Positions 17,476-26,647 of a stretch of 64,000 bases of DNA are shown here, piece after piece. The notes under the pieces are model-generated. The model searched no databases. It was not told where the DNA came from and was given only the letters and a program-made list of their open reading frames with translations. The position numbers and the translations under genes were made by a program. How positions within the stretch are numbered: position 1 is the first letter of the stretch; every line of letters begins with the position of its first letter. Origin of the DNA: Glycomyces tenuis DSM 44171 (GTDB lineage: Bacteria; Actinomycetota; Actinomycetes; Mycobacteriales; Micromonosporaceae); the NCBI RefSeq assembly GCF_000427885.1, contig NZ_ATYW01000021.1, positions 73,824-137,823 on the forward strand, given 5' to 3'.

Positions 17476-18357
17476 TCAAGTCGGCAGTTCGAATCGCCCT
17501 TCCTCGTCGGTGCCCACGAGCCCGTCGGCGACGAGCTGGGCGACGGCCTCGTCGACCATGCGCCGATCGGGCCAGACCGCGTCGATCCGGTCCCTGCCGA
17601 CCGGCCCGTCGGCCTCCCGCAGCACCGCCATGATCTCGCCCCGCACGTGCCGGTTCGTCCCCTGGTACCGCTGGCGCTTGCGGCTGGGACCGGCCGGGAC
17701 CTCCCGGCCCGAGAAGCCGCACACGTCGCTGACCGGGCACGAGCCGCATTCGGCCTTGCGGGCCGTGCACACCAGCGCCCCCAGTTCCATCAGCGCCACC
17801 GAGACTCGGGCGGCCGTCTCCGCCTCGGCCGGGAGCAGGGCCTCGGCGGCGGCCAGATCGGCCTTGGTGGTGGCCGTCCCGGCGTCGGCCTCGCCGCCCA
17901 GGCGCGCGACGACCCGGCGGACGTTCGTGTCGACCACCGGATGGCGCCGCCCGTAGTGGAAGACGGCCACCGCCGCGGCGGTGTAGACGCCGATTCCCGG
18001 CAGCTTCTCGAGCTCGACCGGGTCCGAGGGGACGACGCCGCCGTGCTCCTCGGCGAGGATGCGGGCGCACTCCTGGAGCCGCAGCGCCCGCCTCGGGTAG
18101 CCCATGCGGCCCCAGGCGCGCAGCACCTCGGAGGTGGGCGCCTCGGCCAGGTCGGCGGGGGTCGGCCAGCGTTCCATCCACGCCTCCCACACCGGGGCGG
18201 CGCGCGCGACCTGCGTCTGCTGGCTCATGACCTCGGAGACGAGGACGCCCCAGGCGGTCGTGCCGGGGCGCCGCCACGGCAGCTCGGTGCGGCCCTGCGC
18301 GTCGAACCAGGGCAGGAGCCGCTCGGCGAGGTGGTCGGGTGCGAGCATGACGCCCAT
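17476..18357 (-). CDS. mutY: A/G-specific adenine glycosylase MutY
   Basis: 293 residues; removes adenine opposite 8-oxoguanine in base-excision repair. Catalytic Glu42 lies in SEVMSQQTQV, the helix-hairpin-helix is LPGIGVYTA (119-127), and the catalytic Asp143 is in VVDTNVRR. The [4Fe-4S] cluster cysteines C197, C204, C207 and C213 have the C-X6-C-X2-C-X5-C spacing. The protein lacks a full NUDIX-like C-terminal domain; a short helical C-terminus follows, as in other actinobacterial MutY. The gene is divergent from the anchored secreted protein gene next to disA. Confidence 0.95.
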   Translation of the reverse strand: MGVMLAPDHLAERLLPWFDAQGRTELPWRRPGTTAWGVLVSEVMSQQTQVARAAPVWEAWMERWPTPADLAEAPTSEVLRAWGRMGYPRRALRLQECARILAEEHGGVVPSDPVELEKLPGIGVYTAAAVAVFHYGRRHPVVDTNVRRVVARLGGEADAGTATTKADLAAAEALLPAEAETAARVSVALMELGALVCTARKAECGSCPVSDVCGFSGREVPAGPSRKRQRYQGTNRHVRGEIMAVLREADGPVGRDRIDAVWPDRRMVDEAVAQLVADGLVGTDEEGRFELPT

Positions 18358-18397
18358 TGTCCGCGTGTAGTTCCCCGGTTCCGACTCCAGGGTGCGC

Positions 18398-18403
18398 TAG
18401 CGT
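18398..18403 (+). promoter_or_regulatory. -10 box of a leaderless promoter
   Basis: TAGCGT ends 6 nt before GTG 18410, the spacing expected when transcription begins at the start codon itself. No ribosome-binding site precedes the GTG. Confidence 0.55.
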
Positions 18404-18409
18404 CCCGAC

Positions 18410-19063
18410 GTGCATCGTTTCCAGGGGAAGTTCGTGAAGGGCTCGGAGCCGGCGTCGGTGTACTGGCAGCGCCGGGCGATCGTGGCGGGCGCGGCGGTCG
18501 TCTTGATCCTGGTCGTCGTGTTCGGTCTCAAGGCGCTCGGCTCGGACAGCGGGGGCGCCACCGCCGAGGGCCAGGCCGAACCGCAGGAGTGGGTCGCCCC
18601 GTCCTCGTCCAGCACCCTCAACCGCCCCCAGGTGTCGCCGACGCCCAGTGCCGAGCCGAGCAGCGCCTCGCCGTCGCCGACGGTCCCGGCGTGCGCCGAG
18701 GACGAGTTGATGCTCCAGATCGTGGCCGCGTTCGACGAGGTCCGGTCCGGCTCGCCGGTGCCGGTGAGCGTCCTGGTCGCCAGCACCGCGGCCCAGACGT
18801 GCGCGGCCGACCTCGGCCAGGTCGCGGTCGAGCTCGCCGCCGGAGCGGACGTCGTCTACTCCACCGCGCACTGCCTGGAGGCGGAGCCGCGGGAGGTGGA
18901 GCTGGCCGAGGGCGCGGGCCAGACGGTGGAGTTCGAGCTCGACGGCCTCGCCTCGGAGCCCGGCTGCGCGGGGGACCGCAGGGAGCTGCCCGCGGGGGAC
19001 TACGAGATGCGGGCGAGGTTCGGCGAGGCCGTCTCGCAGCCGACGACGCTGACGCTCACTTAG
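18410..19063 (+). CDS. Membrane-anchored secreted hypothetical protein
   Basis: 217 residues. A short cytoplasmic N-terminus is followed by one helix (~23-43, AIVAGAAVVLILVVVFGLKAL), a Ser/Pro/Thr-rich linker, and an external ~120-residue beta-rich domain with four Cys (PACAEDE, AQTCAAD, AHCLEAE, PGCAGD). No catalytic motif is visible. The GTG start is leaderless with TAGCGT upstream. Its stop overlaps the convergent disA stop by 4 bases. Small anchored proteins at this position between mutY and disA occur in other actinomycetes, but no function is known to me. Confidence 0.8.
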   Translation: MHRFQGKFVKGSEPASVYWQRRAIVAGAAVVLILVVVFGLKALGSDSGGATAEGQAEPQEWVAPSSSSTLNRPQVSPTPSAEPSSASPSPTVPACAEDELMLQIVAAFDEVRSGSPVPVSVLVASTAAQTCAADLGQVAVELAAGADVVYSTAHCLEAEPREVELAEGAGQTVEFELDGLASEPGCAGDRRELPAGDYEMRARFGEAVSQPTTLTLT

Positions 19064-20127
19064 ATGTACCGGTCGAGGATCGAGACCTCGGCCAGGCGGG
19101 TGAGGCTCTCGCGGATGTTCTGCGCCCGCCCCGGTCCGATGCCGTCGACGCCCTGGAGGTCCTCCACCGACACGCCGAGCAGCTCGGGCAGGGAGCGGAA
19201 GCGGGAGACGACGCGTTCGACCACGGGCTCGGGCAGGCGCGGCACCTTCGCGAGCATCCGGTACCCGCGCGGGCTCACCCGCCGGTCGAGGACGTCCGCG
19301 GCGGCCGGGTAGCCGAGCGCGCGCGCCACCGCGGCCAGGTCGAGGAGCTCGGCGGAGCTCATCTCGTCGACGGTGCGCAGCGCCTTGGGGAAGTCGGCGC
19401 CCTCGGGGAGGTAGTCGCGCACGACCAGCTCCCGGTCGGTGTCGACGCCCGCCATGAGCTCGTCCAGTTGGAGCGCGAGGAGGCGCCCGTCGGTGCCGAG
19501 CTCGATGACGTGCCCTTCGACCTCGTCGGCGATGTGGCGGGCCATCTCGAGCCGCTGGAGGACGGTGACGGCGTCGCGGACGGTGACGAGGTCCTCGATC
19601 TCCAGGCTCGACAGGTTCCCGGCGACCTCGTCGAGGCGCTGCTTGTACCGCTCCAGTGTCGCCAGGGCCTGGTTGGCGCGGGAGAGGATCTTCGTCGACG
19701 GCTCCAGGAGGTGGTGCACCGAGCCCATGTACAGGCCGATGGTGTGCATCGACTGGCTCACGGAGATGACCGGCAGGCCCGTCTGCTTCGCGACGCGCTC
19801 GGCGGTGCGGTGGCGGGTGCCCGACTCGGCCGAGAAGATCGAGGGGTCGGGCATGAGGTGGACGCCCGCGCGCACGATGCGGGAGCCGTCGGTGGTCAGC
19901 ACCACCGCGCCGTCCATTTTGCACAATTCGCGCAGCCGGGTCGCAGAGAACTCGACGTCGAGCTCGAAGCCGCCGGTGCACATCGCCTCGACCTCGTCGT
20001 CGCAGCCGACGATGACGAGCGCGCCGGTGCGGCCGCGCAGGATCCTCTCCAGTCCGTCGCGCAGCGCCGTTCCGGGAGCCATCGTGGCCAGGGTCGCGCG
20101 TAGGCCTTCATCCGGGATCGCCGGCAC
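19060..20127 (-). CDS. disA: DNA integrity scanning protein DisA (diadenylate cyclase)
   Basis: 355 residues, full length. Makes c-di-AMP from two ATP and is inhibited by branched DNA in homologues. The DAC domain carries DGA at 72-74 (MDGAVVLT) and RHR at 105-107 (GTRHRTAER), both required for catalysis. A helical linker follows, then a C-terminal helix-hairpin-helix DNA-binding domain (VEDLQGVDGIGPGRAQNIRE). The GTG start has GGGGGG just upstream. TACACT about 130 bp upstream on this strand could be its -10. The usual partner radA is not adjacent; the upstream neighbour is an unrelated PH-like protein on the other strand. Confidence 0.96.
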   Translation of the reverse strand: MPAIPDEGLRATLATMAPGTALRDGLERILRGRTGALVIVGCDDEVEAMCTGGFELDVEFSATRLRELCKMDGAVVLTTDGSRIVRAGVHLMPDPSIFSAESGTRHRTAERVAKQTGLPVISVSQSMHTIGLYMGSVHHLLEPSTKILSRANQALATLERYKQRLDEVAGNLSSLEIEDLVTVRDAVTVLQRLEMARHIADEVEGHVIELGTDGRLLALQLDELMAGVDTDRELVVRDYLPEGADFPKALRTVDEMSSAELLDLAAVARALGYPAAADVLDRRVSPRGYRMLAKVPRLPEPVVERVVSRFRSLPELLGVSVEDLQGVDGIGPGRAQNIRESLTRLAEVSILDRYI

Positions 20128-20459
20128 GAGAACCCCCCATAAGTGGACTAGCTGATCCGGCGGTGCCGGCTGACAGTTCGGTGTCCGGAACCGCTCGGCG
20201 CGGCTCGGGGGCTTCGCCGGATCGGGAGGACGAAGCGGACACCGGGTTGATCCCAGTGTACGGAGGCGGCGGCCGGAGGCGGGACCCGGATTTCTCGGGG
20301 GCGCCTGAAATGTCCGTCCTTTTGCGCCGGTTCACCCCAATTGATCTGCGCCTTCAACGGTGATTGCCGTCTCAGGAACCGCAGCGGGACCGGCCGCCCC
20401 ACCGCCCACGGCCGCCCCGCTCGCCGATGCTGGATACAGTTGTCGGGGGAGGTGAACCG
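20128..20459. other. Divergent intergenic region between disA and the PH-like gene
   Basis: No coding frame. On the minus strand TACACT (~20260) is a possible disA -10. On the plus strand GATACAGT (~20433) is a possible -10 for the PH-like gene. GATCCGGCG/CGCCGGATC (20154-20162/20215-20223) could pair at distance. Confidence 0.45.
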
Positions 20460-21053
20460 GTGCGCAGAAGCTCGGAATGGACCGTCGTCGAACGCAGCTC
20501 CCCCACCCGCCGGATCTCCTCACTCGTCCTCTACGCCACCGTGTGCGCCGCCGTCGTGGGCGCGCTCGTGTGGCTCGTCCACACCGAGCCCGACACGCTC
20601 GACTCCGGCGAGGCGAACCCGGTGGTGGCCCTGCCGGGCTTCTTCGGCGTCATGGCCGGGGTGGGGGCGGTCTTCTTCCTGATGCCGCTCATCCGGCCGC
20701 CGCAGCTGCACGTCAACCACTTCGGGCTGCGCGTGCGCCCCGGCTACGGGAAGGTCCTGCTCATTCCCTGGAGCAACGTCGAGGAGCTGGCCGCGATCAC
20801 CGTCGGATCGGGCCGCAGGGGCCACTCGTACCTCCTGCTGGCGACCGACGTGTACCTCGGGCGCGGCGGCTCGGACCGGCCCGGCTTCATCGACCGCTCG
20901 GTGCTGCGCGAGGCCACCCGCGCCACCGAGGGCCTCGTGGCCGGCTTCGACCTGGCCGTGCGCTGCGGCGACTTCAAGCCCGACGCGCAGCAGCTCCTCG
21001 CGAGCCTGACCTCCTTCGCCCCCGGCCACGTCCAGGTCGTCGACCGCCTCTGA
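20460..21053 (+). CDS. PH-domain-like (DUF-type) two-helix membrane protein
   Basis: 197 residues from GTG 20460, chosen because GGGGGAGG lies 7-14 nt upstream and a -10-like GATACAGT is further up. Two membrane helices occur at the N-terminus (LVLYATVCAAVVGALVWLV; FFGVMAGVGAVFFLMPL). A cytoplasmic bacterial-PH-like beta-domain follows (LRVRPGYGKVLLIPWSNVEELAAITV...YLLLATDVYLGRG). Such proteins are common in actinobacteria with unknown ligand. A GC hairpin follows the stop. Confidence 0.8.
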   Translation: MRRSSEWTVVERSSPTRRISSLVLYATVCAAVVGALVWLVHTEPDTLDSGEANPVVALPGFFGVMAGVGAVFFLMPLIRPPQLHVNHFGLRVRPGYGKVLLIPWSNVEELAAITVGSGRRGHSYLLLATDVYLGRGGSDRPGFIDRSVLREATRATEGLVAGFDLAVRCGDFKPDAQQLLASLTSFAPGHVQVVDRL

Positions 21054-21061
21054 GACGCCGA

Positions 21062-21087
21062 ACCGGCCCGGCGGAGGCCGGGCCGGT
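21062..21087 (+). terminator. 11-bp-stem terminator
   Basis: ACCGGCCCGGC and GCCGGGCCGGT around GGAG, 9 nt after the stop of the PH-like gene. Confidence 0.65.
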
Positions 21088-21116
21088 CGCGAATGCGGCC
21101 CGAAGGCCGGTGGCGC

Positions 21117-22034
21117 TCAGAACTCGAACAGCTCCTCGATGCGCTCCACTGACGCGGCGCGCACCGCCCAGTAGGCGAGTGTGTCCAGGTTCGTGCAACC
21201 CATGATGCGTTTGCGGTCGGCATCGGTGTATTCGACGCCCCGCGCGTCGAGCAACATGATCACTATCTCGGCGCGACCCTTGATGCGGCCTTCTTCACGG
21301 CCTTCTTCACGGCCTTCTTCACGGCCTTCTTCGAGGCCCTCGGCTTTGAAGTCGTCGCGGAGCCTGGAGGCGTACGGGTAGGTCATGGTCATGATTATCC
21401 TCTTCCACGCGGTATAGGCGCAACCATCGCCGAGACCCACGGAGGTGAACTCGGCGAAGAATCGCGCGGTGGTCTCGTCCAGCCCGCCCAAGGCGATGGC
21501 GAGCGGATTCAGGGCCTTCTCGATGTCGGGGTCGAGTCGGTGGGTCAGGGCCGCGAACACCGCGAGCACGATGTCCTCGGCGGCGGTCTCGGGATCGGTG
21601 ATGAACGGCGTGTTGTCCGGCCCCAGTACGAGCGGCAGCACTCGCAGCGAGGGTCTCCGCTTCGGGCCCAGGATGATGGGCCTCCTCGCCCAGTCGGCGG
21701 TCTTCGCGCAGGGCGTGACCACCATCAGGCTCACCGGCAGTTCGTACTTGTTCTCCAGGTAGGCGATGTAGTAGGCCCAGCTTCGGAGCTTCTTCTTCGA
21801 GGTTCCCGTCTGCGGCTCGATGACGATGATCTCGGCGCCCTCGTCGGTATCCACTTTGAGCACCGTGTCGGCGTACCGCGCCAGCGGCTTGATCTCGGTG
21901 AGGTCGCTGTTGAGCACGGCGACGCCGCGCACTTCGGGGAATTCCTCCTGGAGGATGTGGCTCATGGCCTTGGAGAACAGGGCCGGTTCTTCGCGGAATA
22001 TGTGGTGGAGCGCTTCATGGGGGACATTCGCCAT
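21117..22034 (-). CDS. Rpn-family (PD-(D/E)XK) nuclease / transposase-like protein
   Basis: 305 residues of an actinobacterial family related to the Rpn recombination-promoting nucleases. The nuclease core shows LARYADTVLKVD, then EIIVIEPQTGTSKKK (the usual E-x-Q active-site strand written here as EPQ), YIAYLENKYELPVSLMVVTPC and RRPIILGP. A helical C-terminus contains four EEGR units, encoded by 12-bp repeats, and DLDTLAYWAVRA-type ending (NLDTLAYWAVRAASVERIEELF), typical of the family. TACCTT lies 7 nt upstream of the ATG, suggesting a leaderless transcript. Codon use is slightly less G+C-rich than in neighbours. It probably arrived by transfer and is often multicopy; activity is unproven. 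Confidence 0.8.
   Translation of the reverse strand: MANVPHEALHHIFREEPALFSKAMSHILQEEFPEVRGVAVLNSDLTEIKPLARYADTVLKVDTDEGAEIIVIEPQTGTSKKKLRSWAYYIAYLENKYELPVSLMVVTPCAKTADWARRPIILGPKRRPSLRVLPLVLGPDNTPFITDPETAAEDIVLAVFAALTHRLDPDIEKALNPLAIALGGLDETTARFFAEFTSVGLGDGCAYTAWKRIIMTMTYPYASRLRDDFKAEGLEEGREEGREEGREEGRIKGRAEIVIMLLDARGVEYTDADRKRIMGCTNLDTLAYWAVRAASVERIEELFEF
21287..21334. repeat. Four 12-bp tandem repeats inside the Rpn-family gene
   Basis: GGCCTTCTTCAC occurs at 21287, 21299 and 21311, and GGCCTTCTTCGA at 21323. Each copy encodes one EEGR unit on the minus strand. Because the unit is a multiple of three, copy-number change would alter length, not frame. Confidence 0.9.
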
Positions 22035-22160
22035 GCGCGTGAAGGTATCGACGGGAGTGTGAGCACTCGTGTATTTCGGCGGCGTGCCGTCGCGTGTCGC
22101 ACACTGTTCGTAACTGACTTCACATCGTCGTCTCGCGCCGGGAGGCGTTCCCGTGCATGC

Positions 22161-22195
22161 CGATGGGGGCGCGGGCTTCGCCCGCGCCCCCATCG
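22161..22195 (-). terminator. 15-bp-stem terminator of purA
   Basis: CGATGGGGGCGCGGG and CCCGCGCCCCCATCG around CTTCG, ending 9 nt beyond the purA stop. Confidence 0.8.
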
Positions 22196-22204
22196 CGAGT
22201 CCGA

Positions 22205-23491
22205 TCAGATCAGCGGGTGGCGGATGATGTTCTCGTCTCGGCCGGGGCCGACGCCGATGACGCTGACCCTCGCGCCGCACAGCTCCTCGAGCCGCTCGAT
22301 GTAGGACTGCGCGGTGGCGGGCAGCTCCTCGAACTTGCGGCACTCGGAGACGTCCTCCCACCAGCCGTCGTGGTACTCGTAGACCGGCTTGGCGTGGTGG
22401 ACGTCCGTCTGCGTCATCGGCATGTCGCGCACGACCTCGCCGTCGATCTCGTAGCCCACGCAGATCGGCACCCGCTTGAGCTCGGAGAGCACGTCGAGCT
22501 TGGTGACGAACAGGTCGGTGATCCCGTTGACGCGCACCGCGTAGCGGCCCAGGACCGCGTCGAACCAGCCGCAGCGGCGCCGCCTGCCGGTGGTGACGCC
22601 GTACTCGCCGCCCCGTTTGAGCAGGAACTCGCCGTGCTCGTCGTGCAGCTCGGTGGGGAAGGGCCCCGAGCCGACGCGGGTGGTGTAGGCCTTGATGATG
22701 CCGATGGCGGTGGTGATCTTGTTGGGCGCGATGCCGGTGCCGACGCACGCGCCGCCGGTGGTGGGGTTCGAGGACGTCACGAACGGGTAGGTGCCGTGGT
22801 CGACGTCGAGCATGGTGGCCTGCGCGCCTTCGAGGAGCACGTTCTTGCCGGCTTCGAGGGCCTGGTTGAGCAGCAGCCTCGTGTCGGCGATGTAGGGCTT
22901 GAGCCGCTCGGCGTAGCCCAGGTACTCCTCGGCCACGGCCGCCGGGTCGATCGCCTTGCGGTTGTAGACCTTCACCAGGATCTGGTTCTTCTCGCGCAGG
23001 ATCGCCTCGAGCTTCTCGGTGAGGATGCCCGGGTCGAGCAGGTCCTGGACGCGGATGCCCATGCGCGCCACCTTGTCCGCGTAGGTCGGGCCGATGCCGC
23101 GGCCGGTGGTGCCGATCCGCGAGGAGCCCAGGTAGCGCTCGACGACGCGGTCGAGGGCCCGGTGGTGGGGCATGATGAGGTGGGCGTCCGCCGAGAGCTT
23201 CAGGTTCGAGACGTCGACACCGCCGGCGCTGAGCTCATCGAGCTCGGAGATGAGGAACTTGGGGTCCACCACGACGCCGCCGGCGATGACGGGGACGACC
23301 CCCGGGGTGAGGATGCCGACCGGGACGAGGTGGATGGCGTACTTCGTGCCGTCGGGCGTCACGACGGTGTGCCCGGCGTTGTTGCCGCCCTGATAGCGCA
23401 CGACGTAGTCCATGTCGGCGCCGAGCAGGTCGGTGACCTTGCCTTTGCCTTCGTCGCCCCACTGCGTTCCGACGACCGCGATCGCTGGCAT
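22205..23491 (-). CDS. purA: Adenylosuccinate synthetase PurA
   Basis: 428 residues, full length; joins IMP and aspartate with GTP hydrolysis to adenylosuccinate in AMP synthesis. The P-loop GDEGKGK is near residue 12, followed by the IMP/catalytic [52 protein letters not shown] and the C-terminal [10 protein letters not shown] are diagnostic. The ATG starts the conserved [15 protein letters not shown]. Divergent from the kinase-like gene; monocistronic, with its own terminator. Confidence 0.98.
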   Translation of the reverse strand: MPAIAVVGTQWGDEGKGKVTDLLGADMDYVVRYQGGNNAGHTVVTPDGTKYAIHLVPVGILTPGVVPVIAGGVVVDPKFLISELDELSAGGVDVSNLKLSADAHLIMPHHRALDRVVERYLGSSRIGTTGRGIGPTYADKVARMGIRVQDLLDPGILTEKLEAILREKNQILVKVYNRKAIDPAAVAEEYLGYAERLKPYIADTRLLLNQALEAGKNVLLEGAQATMLDVDHGTYPFVTSSNPTTGGACVGTGIAPNKITTAIGIIKAYTTRVGSGPFPTELHDEHGEFLLKRGGEYGVTTGRRRRCGWFDAVLGRYAVRVNGITDLFVTKLDVLSELKRVPICVGYEIDGEVVRDMPMTQTDVHHAKPVYEYHDGWWEDVSECRKFEELPATAQSYIERLEELCGARVSVIGVGPGRDENIIRHPLI

Positions 23492-23618
23492 CTGCCCATC
23501 CTCCCGGGAACTTGATCACCCGATTACCGTGTAAGCCTACTGGCACGGAGTGACGCCGTGTCCCATCAGGGCCGAGCGCTATGAGTCGGGCCTCGGTCAC
23601 ACATTACCGTTGACGCTT

Positions 23619-24452
23619 GTGAACGTAGTCGTGCTGTCTCTCGTCGAGGCGAACTGTGCGGACACCGGGCCGCGCACGCAAGTGCTGCACCTGATCGACG
23701 AGCTGAAGCGGCTCGGCGCGGATGTGCGCACCGCCGAGGCCTCCACTCCACAGGAGATCGACCCGGTCGTGGAGGACGCGGCGTCCTCCGGCACGCGGAT
23801 CGTGCTCGCCGCGGACACCGACGAGCAGGTCAACGCGGTGGCCGCGCGCATGGTGCGCCGCCTCGCGCCGGCGCCGAGCGAGCGGGGCGAGGATCTGCCC
23901 GCGGGGCGCACGGTCCCCGACCTGCCGCCGCTGGCGCTGCTGCCGCTGGGCTCCGCGCCCGGTCTGGTGGAGCGGTTCGACCTGCCGTCGAAGCCCGCCG
24001 AGGTCGCCCGGGCCGCGGTGGAGGGCGCCGTGCTGCGCACCGATCTGATGCGCCACGACGGCGGCGGCGTCTGCCTCGACGGGGTGCGCCTGGGCGGCGG
24101 CGACCGCCCGTGGCGCGGCGTGGTCAACCTGGACGACGCGGTGCTGACCGACGGCTCCGAGCAGATCCTGGCGTGCGTGGTGGCGAACGCCGACGGCTAC
24201 GCCGCGGCCGACGACATGGTGCTCGCCGAGCCGGACCCGGCCGACGGGAGGATCGACGTCGCCGTGGCCATCCCGGTGCTGGTCGGCCGGTGGCGCAAGC
24301 GGGTCCGCATCGAGGTCCGCCGCGCCAGGGGCCGGGCCGTGGCCGTCCACCCGAACGACGGCGTGACGTTCATCTCGGACGGCCTGGTCGGCGAGCTCGG
24401 GCGCAAGCGCACCTGGTGGGTCGAGCCGGGCGCCGCCGCTTGGATGCGGTGA
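23619..24452 (+). CDS. Degenerate diacylglycerol-kinase-like protein
   Basis: 277 residues from GTG 23619, chosen over an earlier in-frame start because TACCGT (23605-23610) sits 8 nt before it. The second half matches the DAGK/LcbB C-terminal domain (GGGVCLDGVRLGG, VVANADGYAAADDMVLAEPDPADGRIDV, HPNDGVTFISDG, and a lipid-kinase-like end). The first half keeps the outline of a DAGK catalytic domain. However, the nucleotide motif normally GGDGT is AADTDEQ, and the PLGTGND motif reads PLGSAPG. It therefore probably lacks kinase activity. Divergent from purA, a position where such proteins occur in other actinomycetes. Soluble, no signal peptide. Confidence 0.75.
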   Translation: MNVVVLSLVEANCADTGPRTQVLHLIDELKRLGADVRTAEASTPQEIDPVVEDAASSGTRIVLAADTDEQVNAVAARMVRRLAPAPSERGEDLPAGRTVPDLPPLALLPLGSAPGLVERFDLPSKPAEVARAAVEGAVLRTDLMRHDGGGVCLDGVRLGGGDRPWRGVVNLDDAVLTDGSEQILACVVANADGYAAADDMVLAEPDPADGRIDVAVAIPVLVGRWRKRVRIEVRRARGRAVAVHPNDGVTFISDGLVGELGRKRTWWVEPGAAAWMR

Positions 24453-24565
24453 GTGATCTACTTCATGTAGGGGTGTGAAAAAGCTGGTCGCGGGGGTGGA
24501 TACCGGCAATCGGTTGCCGTAGCCTTGGGGGCGCACCGACCCTCTTCCAGCAAAGGAGCCCCGCC

Positions 24566-26488
24566 ATGGCGATCGTCTACGGCGGCGATTACAACCCCGA
24601 ACAGTGGCCGCGTGAAGTCTGGGCCGAGGACATGCGCCTGATGCGCGAGGCCGGCGTCAACCGCGTCAGCCTCGGCATCTTCTCCTGGGCGAAGCTCGAA
24701 CCCGAAGAAGGCCGCTTCGAATTCGACTGGTTCGACGAGGTCATCGACCTGTTGGCCGCGAACGGCGTCGAAATCTGCCTGGCCACGCCCACCGCCTCGC
24801 CGCCGCCGTGGTTCGCCGCCACCTACCCCGAGGCGCTCCCCGTCGACGCCGAGGGCCGCCGCCTCACCCACGGCTCCCGCCAGGGCTTCGACCCGTCGTC
24901 GGACGTCTACAAGACGGCTGCTCTGCGGATCACCGAGCAGGTCGGCCGCCGCTACCACGGCCACCCCGCCGTCAAGCTGTGGCACATCCACAACGAGTAC
25001 GGCTGCCACAACGCCCGCTCCCACTCGCCTGCGGCCACCGCCAAGTTCCGCCTGTGGCTGCGCGAGCGCTACGGCGACCTCGACGGCCTCAACGAGGCCT
25101 GGGGCACCGCGTTCTGGTCGCAGGCCTACTCCTCCTGGGACCAGGTCTACACGCCGCTGCCGACGCCGACGATCCCGAATCCCGGCCACGTCCTCGACTT
25201 CAAGCGCTTCTCGTCCTGGCAGCTCCTCCAGCTCTACAAGGCCGAGGCCGAGCTGCTCCGCTCGATCGACCCCGACAAGCCGATGACGACGAACTTCATG
25301 ACCGGCAACCACCCCGACATCGACCTGTGGGAGTTCGCCGAGGCCGTCGACGTCGTCTCCAACGACCACTACCTCGAAGGCCCCGCCGGGCACGTCAACC
25401 TCGGCTTCGCCGCCGACTACACCCGCTCCCTCGGCGGCGGCGCGCCGTGGATCCTCATGGAGCACTCCACCTCCGCGGTCAACTGGCAGGGCCGCAACCG
25501 TGCCAAGGCGCCCCGCGAGCTGCTGCGCAACTCCTTCGCGCACCTCGCGCGCGGCGCGGACGCCGTCATGTTCTTCCAGTGGCGCGCCTCTCGCCAGGGC
25601 GCCGAGAAGTGGCACTCGGGCATGGTGCCGCACGTCGGCACCGACTCCAAGATCTGGCGCGAGGTCCGCGAACTGGGCGCCCGCCTCGGCGAGCTCGACG
25701 AGATCGAGGGCTCCAGGGTCCACGCGGACGCGGCGATCCTGTGGGACTACCAGAACCTGTGGGCCCAGGAGCACGAGGCGAAGCCGACCGCCGACCTCGA
25801 CGTCAAGGCCGTCCGGGAGTCCTGCTACGCGGCGCTGTGGCGCGCGGGCATCACCACCGACGTCGCCCACCCCGAAGGCGACCTCTCGGGGTACCGCCTG
25901 GTCGTCGTCCCGGCCGTCTACCTGATGTCCGAGGCCGCCGCGCGGAACCTCAAGCACTTCGTCGCCTCCGGCGGCACCGTGCTCGTCACGCCCTACTCGG
26001 GGATCGCCGACGAGACCGACACGGTCTACCTCGGCGGCTACCCGGGGGCGATCAGCGACCTCGTCGGCGTGCGGACCGAGGAGTTCTACCCGCTCATCGG
26101 CGAGACGGTCGCCCTCGCCTCCGGCGGCACCGGAAGCGTCTGGAGCGAAGCGGCCGAGGCGAAAGGCGCCGAGGTCCGCGACACGTATCTCGACGGCACG
26201 CCCGCCTGGACCGTGAACCGCTTCGGCGAGGGCACCGCGCACTACCTGACCACGTTCGTCGACGACGACACGCTCGACCGCGTCCTCGCCGCGGCGGCCT
26301 CCGACGCCCGGGTGGAGCCGGCCGCCGACGCCCCCGTCGGCGTCGAGGTCGTCCGCCGCTCCCACGACGACGGCCGGTCCTGGCTGTTCTGCATCAACCA
26401 CACCGAGGCCGACACCCAGGTCAAGACCGACACGGCCACCGTCGACGTGCCGGCCGGAGAGGTCGTCGTCCACGCCGAGCACGCCTGA
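24566..26488 (+). CDS. Beta-galactosidase, glycoside hydrolase family 42
   Basis: 640 residues, slightly shorter than the usual 660-690. The N-terminal TIM barrel starts YGGDYNPEQWP. The acid/base Glu144 is in HIHNEYGC and the nucleophile Glu299 in ILMEHSTSAVNWQ. The trimerisation domain (ILWDYQNLWA...LVVVPAVYLM) and a small C-terminal beta-domain follow. No signal peptide, so the substrate is probably taken up as an oligosaccharide. AAAGGAG lies 9 nt before the ATG. No transporter or regulator is adjacent; a sugar ABC importer lies 11 kb away on the other strand. A long hairpin ends the gene. Confidence 0.95.
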   Translation: MAIVYGGDYNPEQWPREVWAEDMRLMREAGVNRVSLGIFSWAKLEPEEGRFEFDWFDEVIDLLAANGVEICLATPTASPPPWFAATYPEALPVDAEGRRLTHGSRQGFDPSSDVYKTAALRITEQVGRRYHGHPAVKLWHIHNEYGCHNARSHSPAATAKFRLWLRERYGDLDGLNEAWGTAFWSQAYSSWDQVYTPLPTPTIPNPGHVLDFKRFSSWQLLQLYKAEAELLRSIDPDKPMTTNFMTGNHPDIDLWEFAEAVDVVSNDHYLEGPAGHVNLGFAADYTRSLGGGAPWILMEHSTSAVNWQGRNRAKAPRELLRNSFAHLARGADAVMFFQWRASRQGAEKWHSGMVPHVGTDSKIWREVRELGARLGELDEIEGSRVHADAAILWDYQNLWAQEHEAKPTADLDVKAVRESCYAALWRAGITTDVAHPEGDLSGYRLVVVPAVYLMSEAAARNLKHFVASGGTVLVTPYSGIADETDTVYLGGYPGAISDLVGVRTEEFYPLIGETVALASGGTGSVWSEAAEAKGAEVRDTYLDGTPAWTVNRFGEGTAHYLTTFVDDDTLDRVLAAAASDARVEPAADAPVGVEVVRRSHDDGRSWLFCINHTEADTQVKTDTATVDVPAGEVVVHAEHA

Positions 26489-26492
26489 GGCG

Positions 26493-26534
26493 GTCCGAGC
26501 GCCCGAAGGCGCCGTTCCCTTCGGGCGCTCGGAC
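26493..26534 (+). terminator. 17-bp-stem terminator
   Basis: GTCCGAGCGCCCGAAGG (26493-26509) pairs perfectly with CCTTCGGGCGCTCGGAC (26518-26534) across an 8-nt loop, 4 nt after the galactosidase stop. Confidence 0.8.
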
Positions 26535-26647
26535 GCTGTGGCCGTGCTCGCCACTGGATCGCAACCCGATCGTTATCTTTGTGAGGCATGCTGGGCTGCA
26601 CTCGGACGGGTGGAGTCCGGAGATTCGATGCGGATTGAAGGTGGGGA

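Noticed and set aside
16997-19981. 994-codon minus-strand open frame
   Set aside because: Out of phase with mutY and disA, which are unmistakable in another frame; no motif and an extreme Arg/Gly composition.
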